DNA of 12,136 nt from Gemmatimonadota bacterium (GTDB taxonomy: Bacteria > Latescibacterota > UBA2968 > UBA8231), in the NCBI GenBank assembly GCA_028875335.1, contig JAPPEF010000363.1:1-12136 (forward strand). The letters run 5' to 3'. Each line of letters starts with the position of its first letter. Position 1 is the stretch's first letter. Shown in pieces: positions 6,611 to 12,136 of this stretch. The notes beneath the pieces are model-generated. The model worked only from the letters and a program-made list of their open reading frames with translations, was not told the origin of the DNA and did not search any database. Position numbers and translations under genes: made by a program.

Positions 6611-9198
6611 CTCACTCTCTCCTTTTCCAGCCGACCCTTGGTTCTTTCAAGGAGCCAAAGCGCCTTAGTATGCGCCGGCACCTCGGCCAGCACCTCCCGC
6701 GCAGTCCGCTCGGCCAATTCCAGTTGCCCTGTCTGCAAGGCTTTGTTGCCGCGGTCGACGATCAGGTTGGCCAAGGCGTACAGATTTTGTTTGCGCATTT
6801 GTTCGATGCGGGCCATGCGCCGCCCATCGAGCGCGGCAGAGGTCGCCTTGCGCAAGGGTTTTTCGATCTCGAGCAAGGCCCCCACGGTGCGCACCTCGAT
6901 ATCTTGATGCGGATCGAGTTCATAGTCAAACCTAGGCACGTCATCCGCGAGAATCCGCCCACCGCGACTTAGGGTTCGCAGATCCTCAGCCGACGCTAGG
7001 AAGCTCCCCAAGACGCTGTCGGACTCGTTGAGCCACCCCGTATGCGCATCCAGCGGGTGCCGGTAGTGCAGATCGCGGCGAATTTCGGGCCTCCCCAGCC
7101 GCTCTTCAAGAGATGGGATGTCGAGCGCAAAGGCATCCGCCCGGCGGCCGATCAAGACGAACTCTGGCCCATTAAACCAGAACTGACTCTGCGGAAAGAC
7201 GCTGATGAAGGTGGCGACGATGTCGAGCACCTGCGGCGTGGAAAGCATCCGCACCGGCACGAATTGCGTCACTAGACCGCCTGGTTCTAGCCGCTGTCTG
7301 AGGCGCTGGTAAAAATCTTTGGTATAAAAGGAAATGATACCTGGGCGAAAGAGTTGGCCCACTTCAATGCCGATCACATCGTAGCGGGCTTGGCTGTGGC
7401 GGATGTAATCTCGGCCGTCTTCTGCCAAGGCGCGCACCCGAGGATCGTCCAGCCAAGTCGCGCCAAAGTAGCGGCGGGCGAGATCGAAAACAGCCACTTC
7501 CACATCGAGGCAATCGAGCCTATGGACATCCCACAACAGAAACCGCCCCACAGCTTGGCCAGTACCCATACCCACTACGAGTACATCCGTCCCATTGCCA
7601 TCGCCGCGTAGCAGCATGGGCAGATGGCCGGCAAAGGTCTGCTGGTTTTTCTTGTTTGAACCCTGCCACAAGCGGTCGATCCCGAGCAGCACCTTGTCTT
7701 CGAGTTGCACCACGGCGAGGCTGGCACCTTGGCCCTCCACTACTTCGAGCAGGGTCCCCTCGGAAGACAGATGGTCGTGGGGCAGCCTCGTTTTGAGCAG
7801 GGTCGCGGCGAGCCCCCACCCGATTACACTGAATGCGATCAGCAAGGCCGCGACGCGCCGACCTAGCTGGCGGCCCGCTCCTGCGGCAAAAGCCACGCAG
7901 CCCCCGACAATGGCTATGCCGGTGACCGTCCGCAGCGCGAGGTCGAGCCCCAACCAAGAAAGCCCCCAAGCCATGATCACCGCGCTCGCAATGGAACCTG
8001 CGGTATTGATTGCCGTCAGCCGGCCGATCGTCCAACTCGCATCGGCTACGTTCCTCGACACCAGTCGGACCACGAGGGGAAACGAAGCGCCCGAAGCCAG
8101 CGCACCCGGCAGCAACATGGCACCGTGCAGGCCCATGAAGTGGTTGGCGCTTATCAGCTCTGGAGCGGCCTGCGCGAGCACCGTCCAAATGTCCCGAGGT
8201 AGCTTCATCGCGACTAGGACGCTCAGCCCAGTGAAAGCCTGGAGGCAGCCGAAGACGACGACTGGATGCCGACTGCGGTCGCACAGCGGCGCGATGACGA
8301 GGCTGCCGATGCCGATGCCGAGCAGGATCACGACGAGCGGCAGCGTGTACGCGTACACCGAACTGGTGATCATCAAGGGCAGGTAGCGCGCCCACAGAAT
8401 CTCGATGGCCACGCCGACGAACCCAGTCAGAAAGAACAAGGGCAGCAGGACAGAGACCTGCAGCATTCTTCCCTCGTCTGTCGCTTGGTCTTCTCGGTCG
8501 GACTGCTCGGCAAGCGGCGCAGAGTGCGTTTGCCAACAGACCAGTAGCACGGCGACTCCACACAAGACATTGAGACCCGCTCCCAAGTAGATGGTCGCAG
8601 CAAGCCCCAGAATCGGTAGAGTCACAAAGCCAGCTAAGGCCGCCCCCGTGGCAGCTCCCAGTGCATTGATGCCGTAGAGGCCGCCTGCGGCAAACCCGAG
8701 GCTGCGGTGTCGGCGGATGATCGCCTTGGCGAGCAAGGGGACCGTCGTCCCCATCAAAATCGTGGGCACGAGGATCACGGCTGCCACCAAGACCAAGCGT
8801 GCCAGCGCAATCCAAGGCGCTGAGCCGTCGGCCCAGCGATAGAGCATTCCGTAGCCGTCGTCGGCTGCGTCCAGTAGCATGTTGCTCGCCAAGCCCAACA
8901 CCGCGATGGCCAGTTCGACGACCCCATAGATCCGCAACGGACGTTGCAGTGACGTCGCCAGGCGACCGGCTAGGGCACTGCCCACGGCCAGTCCGAGGAA
9001 AAATACGGCGAGCACCGTCGCCAAGGCGAAGGTCGTACTGCCAAAGAACAGGCCGGCCTTTCTGATCCAGCAGACTTCGTAGAACAGGCTCGCAGCCCCC
9101 GACAGGAAAAGGCAACTGAGCGCCGTCGCCATCTCGAATGAAGAAGGACCGGACGCCCCATTGGGGGAAGCAGGCTCTAGCGCGGCCACGTTGGGCAA
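6607..9198 (-). CDS. Fused MFS-type membrane / spermidine synthase-like protein with C-terminal TPR-like tail
   Basis: This is an 863-residue protein if the TTG at 9196-9198 is the start; it directly abuts the TAG of the preceding gene. No Shine-Dalgarno is visible, and an ATG at 9130-9132 (residue 23) is an alternative that keeps the first membrane helix. Residues ~24-470 hold about a dozen hydrophobic segments with family hallmarks (SGAASLFYEVCWIRKAGLFFG; FLGLAVGSALAGR; LLGIGIGSLV). Residues ~480-690 form a Rossmann-like polyamine synthase fold: VLVVGMGTGQAVG (539-551) is the nucleotide-binding glycine loop, LAEDGRDYIR (591-600) follows, then YDVIGIEV (606-613) and SFYTKDFYQRL. Glu612 sits where true spermidine synthases have the catalytic Asp, so polyamine synthesis is doubtful. 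DDVPRFDYE (752-760) is also typical of the fused family. Residues ~800-860 look like one or two TPR helices. It probably acts in the inner membrane; its substrate is unknown. It is tightly coupled to genes on both sides. Confidence 0.88.
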   Translation of the reverse strand: MPNVAALEPASPNGASGPSSFEMATALSCLFLSGAASLFYEVCWIRKAGLFFGSTTFALATVLAVFFLGLAVGSALAGRLATSLQRPLRIYGVVELAIAVLGLASNMLLDAADDGYGMLYRWADGSAPWIALARLVLVAAVILVPTILMGTTVPLLAKAIIRRHRSLGFAAGGLYGINALGAATGAALAGFVTLPILGLAATIYLGAGLNVLCGVAVLLVCWQTHSAPLAEQSDREDQATDEGRMLQVSVLLPLFFLTGFVGVAIEILWARYLPLMITSSVYAYTLPLVVILLGIGIGSLVIAPLCDRSRHPVVVFGCLQAFTGLSVLVAMKLPRDIWTVLAQAAPELISANHFMGLHGAMLLPGALASGASFPLVVRLVSRNVADASWTIGRLTAINTAGSIASAVIMAWGLSWLGLDLALRTVTGIAIVGGCVAFAAGAGRQLGRRVAALLIAFSVIGWGLAATLLKTRLPHDHLSSEGTLLEVVEGQGASLAVVQLEDKVLLGIDRLWQGSNKKNQQTFAGHLPMLLRGDGNGTDVLVVGMGTGQAVGRFLLWDVHRLDCLDVEVAVFDLARRYFGATWLDDPRVRALAEDGRDYIRHSQARYDVIGIEVGQLFRPGIISFYTKDFYQRLRQRLEPGGLVTQFVPVRMLSTPQVLDIVATFISVFPQSQFWFNGPEFVLIGRRADAFALDIPSLEERLGRPEIRRDLHYRHPLDAHTGWLNESDSVLGSFLASAEDLRTLSRGGRILADDVPRFDYELDPHQDIEVRTVGALLEIEKPLRKATSAALDGRRMARIEQMRKQNLYALANLIVDRGNKALQTGQLELAERTAREVLAEVPAHTKALWLLERTKGRLEKERVR

Positions 9199-11193
9199 CT
9201 ATACTTGGGTGAGGAAACTGTCCATGTGGCCGGTGAAATAATCGAGGACCAACCAGACTCCGGCCGCCACAATTTCCCCGAGGATAAGACCGAGGAAAAA
9301 CGGGCGCAAGCTGCGGTACAGTTTGGGGCCGCCGTACCGCAGGATGATCAATTTGAGGAACCAAGCGAGGACTACGCTGGCGTAAATGTGACTGGTCTTC
9401 CAATTGGCGCTGATCAGATAACCCAGCGGACTGAGGGGCCACCATAGGACCTGGTGCCGAACCCACATCAATCCCGCCATCACCGCCCCACCGATTCCCA
9501 TGAACAGCCAAGCGTCGAGACGGGGTCCTGTGGGCTCTGAGACAATGCGCGGGGCCATATCCGTGGGGCCAATGCCCCCCTTCCAGCCAAAAAAGAGCGG
9601 ATTGAGGTTGATGCCGCCGTATTTATAGGCCAAGTACAAAACCATGTACGTAGAACCTATCAAGCTAACTACAATGGCGATGACTACGGCCCAGAACAGC
9701 CGGCGCTTGGACCCACCGATGACTTCGCTCATTTTTAACCCATTGGCCACCGACGCCATCACAAAAGAGCGGATCTCGGAGTGCCAGCCATAGGAAAAAC
9801 CCAGCGCCACCAGCCCAGAAGCGCCCAGGACTTGGGTGCCGCCCCCCGAAATGACAAAGGTCGAACTCATCACCGGCGGTCTCATAGCGGGGACGCCGCC
9901 TTCGGTCACAACGCGGGTCAAGCTGAGAAAAATCACCATGGCGCTGAAGATGAACATCAGAGTGCCCAACAGCGGCAGGCCGCTCACCCACAGGCCAAGG
10001 CCAAAGAGGAACAGTGAACCGAACAGCCCCAACACCGCCTGCCGATAGGACACCACCTCTCCAGAGTCGTCTATTTCGGGTGCGCGTCCAATTGCCTTGC
10101 GGAATACATCGCCTAGGTGTTCGCGCGACCCCCACAACATGATCAGCACGAAGATGATCATGGCCCCCATACCCTGATGGGAGGTGTACGTATCGCGAGC
10201 GTAGTGGTCTATCCGCTCCGTGCTCTGGATGCCGACGACGTTGAAGATCCCCTTCTGAATCAGGGTGAAGGTGTGGAAAATCCAGATGGACGCGGAAATA
10301 TCGAGACCGACGAAATAGAAGAAGCCGAGCCAAGACGGACTGAAGGAGAACCAGAGGATGACCGTGTCGCGGAAAATGGGCAGCCTGAAGTCCCGCTCAA
10401 TGGACGGAAAGTAGGGGTAATAGGAATTTAACCCGTTGATGCTGATCAGAATGAACGAAAAGGAAAAGGCGACCCACATTGATTTATTAGTAAAGAAGGA
10501 CTTGCCAATAATTCCCTTTCTCTGCTGCTGGATCATCTCCATAGGCACCTGGACCAAAGGATAGACCAGTTTTTCGCGGTCCGCCCACTGCTTGCGCAGA
10601 ATGATCATCGCAAACGTCATGACCAGACAGAGCGAGAGAAAAAAACCGTACCAGTAGGCCAGAGGCACAACCCAAGGCTCCCAGGGAATGGGGGCACCCT
10701 GGGGCAGTCCTTCGTAGAAATAGCGCGCGACGTCTTCCCCCTGCGGAATGAGCCAGTTGGGTATGAACTGGTTGTACACTTCGGCCCAGTCGTTCTCAGG
10801 GGTGGCGTAGTAAATGGGCCCCACCAGTTGGGGCAGCAGGACCGGCGTCAATCCCATGCTGGGGACGCAGCAACTCACTATCATCATGATGTAGATAGTG
10901 ATCAGTTCGGTCTGGTTGAGCGCCAAGGGCCTGCGGATGAGAGCTACTAGGCCGCTGGCCAGCACCAGAATAAAGAAGAAGAACAGGGCCGCTGGCGTGC
11001 TAAAATTCAGGGTCAGGTACGACCCGCGTATCATGAGGGTGCAATACACATCGAGGAAATTGATCAGAAAGGCGAGCACCGCACCGATCAATATGCCCCG
11101 CAGGGGAATGCCGGTGGCACTTTGCTGATCCGCTTCCAAGTTGGTCTCTTTCGTCAGGTATTGCAGGTACTCTGTGGGGATTTTCTTTTTCAC
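9199..11193 (-). CDS. Polytopic inner-membrane protein, DUF6785/DUF6784 type
   Basis: This is a 664-residue protein starting at GTG (11191-11193), with GAGGG (11198-11202) four bases upstream. I count roughly 14 hydrophobic segments, for example residues 31-50, 66-86, 98-116, 180-198, 237-253, 275-310, 343-354, 385-425, 455-470, 498-523, 561-578, 605-618 and 631-652. The soluble N-terminus is about 28 residues. Motifs include NQTELITIYIMMIVS (93-107), ADREKLVYPLVQVP (204-217), RVVTEGGVPAMRPP (427-440) and a C-terminal stretch with SPLGYLISANW (588-598) and LKLIILRYGGPKLYR (613-627). I recognise this pattern as the large uncharacterised family split by Pfam into DUF6785 and DUF6784, common in Latescibacterota-, Poribacteria- and Planctomycetes-like genomes. 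A transport role is plausible from topology alone but not shown. Its TAG abuts the downstream gene's proposed TTG start, so the two are one transcription unit. A 167-base structured gap lies upstream. Confidence 0.85.
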   Translation of the reverse strand: MKKKIPTEYLQYLTKETNLEADQQSATGIPLRGILIGAVLAFLINFLDVYCTLMIRGSYLTLNFSTPAALFFFFILVLASGLVALIRRPLALNQTELITIYIMMIVSCCVPSMGLTPVLLPQLVGPIYYATPENDWAEVYNQFIPNWLIPQGEDVARYFYEGLPQGAPIPWEPWVVPLAYWYGFFLSLCLVMTFAMIILRKQWADREKLVYPLVQVPMEMIQQQRKGIIGKSFFTNKSMWVAFSFSFILISINGLNSYYPYFPSIERDFRLPIFRDTVILWFSFSPSWLGFFYFVGLDISASIWIFHTFTLIQKGIFNVVGIQSTERIDHYARDTYTSHQGMGAMIIFVLIMLWGSREHLGDVFRKAIGRAPEIDDSGEVVSYRQAVLGLFGSLFLFGLGLWVSGLPLLGTLMFIFSAMVIFLSLTRVVTEGGVPAMRPPVMSSTFVISGGGTQVLGASGLVALGFSYGWHSEIRSFVMASVANGLKMSEVIGGSKRRLFWAVVIAIVVSLIGSTYMVLYLAYKYGGINLNPLFFGWKGGIGPTDMAPRIVSEPTGPRLDAWLFMGIGGAVMAGLMWVRHQVLWWPLSPLGYLISANWKTSHIYASVVLAWFLKLIILRYGGPKLYRSLRPFFLGLILGEIVAAGVWLVLDYFTGHMDSFLTQV

Positions 11194-11360
11194 ACCACCC
11201 TCTGTCCCGAGCGGCTACAGGGACCGGCTAATACCTGCCCTGTGGTTGGGCAGGCGGTAGAGGAATGGAATCAGAGGAACGACGTGCTACAGGCCGCCAG
11301 CCCCTGCGGGATTGACGGCCTGCGCTATGGCAACGCCGGGAGGAATTTGCGTCTATACTC
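11194..11360 (-). promoter_or_regulatory. Structured intergenic leader between secreted-protein gene and membrane-protein gene
   Basis: This 167-base gap follows a leftward stop codon and precedes a leftward start. It contains three inverted repeats: CAGGCCG/CGGCCTG (11290-11296 with 11316-11322), CCTGCCC/GGGCAGG with a 7-base loop (11234-11254), and GTCCC/GGGAC (11204-11208 with 11220-11224) close to the ribosome-binding site. None is followed by a T-run on the complement, so intrinsic termination is not evident. The rightmost bases (11329-11352) belong to the duplicated 3' flank. I found no convincing -35/-10 pair. The gap may end one transcript, start another, or act as an attenuating leader. 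Confidence 0.45.
11234..11254. other. Perfect 7-base inverted repeat (possible mRNA hairpin)
   Basis: CCTGCCC-TGTGGTT-GGGCAGG forms a GC-rich 7-base stem with a 7-base loop between the 11361 gene and the membrane-protein gene. It is the most stable simple hairpin in this gap. The sequence after it on the leftward transcript is TATTAGCC, not a U-tract, so a Rho-independent terminator is not supported. It could stabilise an mRNA end or serve as a protein-binding site. Confidence 0.45.
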
Positions 11361-11426
11361 TCAGTACACACTGGCCACGACAGTGGCCACCGTGGATTCA
11401 CCAACACTCTCTGCGTCCACCTCTGG
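11329..11426. repeat. 3'-end duplication block, copy 2 (flank plus end of coding region)
   Basis: This is the partner of 4012-4108: the 70 bases 11357-11426 are identical to 4039-4108, and the non-coding 11329-11352 differs from 4012-4035 at one base. Both copies lie in the same orientation about 7.3 kb apart, flanking the two membrane-protein genes and one secreted-protein gene. They are long enough to support homologous recombination, which would delete or amplify the intervening segment. Confidence 0.85.
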
Positions 11427-12136
11427 GCCAACCCGGCAGATATACAATCCAGGCGGCAACAGCACTCCACCCCGATCCCGGCCATCCCAACTCACCTCTT
11501 GAACACCAGCGGCGTGCGCTACGGGCTGTGCTCGACGGTGCACTAGCGATCCGTCGAGCGCATAGACTTCCAATATCAGCGAGGTCTGCCCCGGCATCTT
11601 AAATACGGGAAAGACGAATCTCACCGCATCGTTGATGCCATCTCCATTCGGCGTGAACGGATTCGCCACTACCTCCATATCGCCCACCAGTCCACCAGCC
11701 ACCGGCGTCAGCACGGTCAGGCCCTCGCCCGCGTCGGTCGGATCCACCCGCTGCCACACCACCTCCTCTTCCTCTCCTAGTCCCACCGAGACGAGAAAGG
11801 CATTGCTCGCCAAGTAGAACGCGCTCGAAAAGCGCAGGGCTAGCTCGGTGCCGGCCTCCTGCAAGACCACGGGCATGTGAATCCACAGCGAGTCAGAGCG
11901 GGTCTTGATCTCCAGTTCACTCGCCGAGTACACCTCCTGGCCCATAGTCACATCCACTAACTCCACTTCGGCGCTAGGGGGAATTTCAAAGAGCACCTGA
12001 TCAAACCCCAAACCCGCCGACCCTGCCTCGTTGGGCGGGATCGTCAGAAACAGCGTGAACTCCTCAGGTTGACCGCTCTGCTGGGCTCTGCGGGGCGTTA
12101 CTTCACCCAGAATTTGGTGGGCCAATGGATCTTTCA
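11361..12136 (-). CDS. Secreted surface protein, C-terminal fragment, paralogue of the 4043-6610 protein
   Basis: The frame is open to the right window edge. The first visible codons read DPLAHQILGE, matching RDPLVHQILGE at residue ~590 of the 4043-6610 protein, so about 590 residues are expected beyond the window. The TTG at 12123-12125 is an internal Leu, not a start. The visible 258 codons hold the cohesin-like region, NPFTPNGDGINDAV and the FlgD-like module (SWDGRDRGGVLLPPGLYICRV), ending in SVY. Over the last 157 residues I count 16 substitutions against the paralogue, and the final 35 residues are identical. A 9-residue gap relative to the paralogue occurs in the linker after DVTMG. It is the most upstream gene of the leftward run and lies 167 bases from the next. 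The N-terminal binding domains, where the paralogues probably differ, cannot be seen. Confidence 0.88.
   Translation of the reverse strand, partial: KDPLAHQILGEVTPRRAQQSGQPEEFTLFLTIPPNEAGSAGLGFDQVLFEIPPSAEVELVDVTMGQEVYSASELEIKTRSDSLWIHMPVVLQEAGTELALRFSSAFYLASNAFLVSVGLGEEEEVVWQRVDPTDAGEGLTVLTPVAGGLVGDMEVVANPFTPNGDGINDAVRFVFPVFKMPGQTSLILEVYALDGSLVHRRAQPVAHAAGVQEVSWDGRDRGGVLLPPGLYICRVGPEVDAESVGESTVATVVASVY

Noticed and set aside
7595..8386. 263-codon open frame on the plus strand
   Set aside because: It is antisense to the well-supported membrane protein gene, its composition is Ser/Pro/Arg-rich and no motif is recognisable.
6607..9198. Simple spermidine synthase (speE) call
   Set aside because: The catalytic Asp position is Glu, the protein carries a large membrane domain, and no polyamine pathway genes are nearby.
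7520..9511. 663-codon open frame on the minus strand
   Set aside because: It is a frame-shifted shadow of the MFS/spermidine synthase-like gene and the end of its neighbour. The product is Arg/Pro/Gly-rich low-complexity text with no membrane or domain pattern.
12123..12125. TTG as the start of a 254-residue protein at the right edge
   Set aside because: The frame continues through the window edge and the residues before it (DP) align with the paralogue's RDPL, so this is an internal Leu codon.

Overview
The window looks like part of a bacterial chromosome of roughly 55-60 % GC from an uncultured, diderm-like lineage. Three features suggest this: secreted proteins that end in a FlgD-like/'FTPNGDG' C-terminal module, a DUF6785/DUF6784-type polytopic membrane protein, and a fused MFS/spermidine-synthase-like protein. 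From memory, this mix is typical of FCB-neighbourhood metagenomic lineages such as Latescibacterota or Poribacteria. No rRNA, tRNA or housekeeping marker is present to confirm it. I see no CRISPR array, transposase, integrase or RNA gene.

Layout. The left part (1-1998) is a leftward two-gene unit: a TPR protein (346-1998), then the N-terminus of a secreted discoidin-like protein that runs off the left edge (1-307). A 107-base divergent intergenic region separates this unit from a rightward secreted multidomain protein (2106-3986). That gene converges on a long leftward operon read from the right edge: a C-terminal fragment of a secreted protein (11361 to the edge), a 167-base structured gap, a multi-pass membrane protein (9199-11193), a membrane-embedded spermidine-synthase-like protein with a C-terminal helical tail (6607-9198), and a second full secreted protein (4043-6610). 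The last two junctions are very tight: TAG abuts the proposed TTG start, and there is an ATGA overlap.

How the genes may fit together. The proteins at 2106-3986, 4043-6610 and 11361 to the edge are paralogues built from the same parts: signal peptide (where visible), carbohydrate-binding/discoidin-like region, an 'IQTRSG' beta module, a cohesin-like region, an FTPNGDG-x-ND loop, and a FlgD-like Ig module that ends the chain on Tyr. The partial protein at the left edge is probably related at its N-terminus. The tight coupling of one paralogue to two integral membrane proteins suggests, but does not prove, a cell-surface assembly, modification or uptake function. The paralogues at 4043 and 11361 are nearly identical over their last ~157 codons and share 3' flanking DNA, so they result from duplication or gene conversion.
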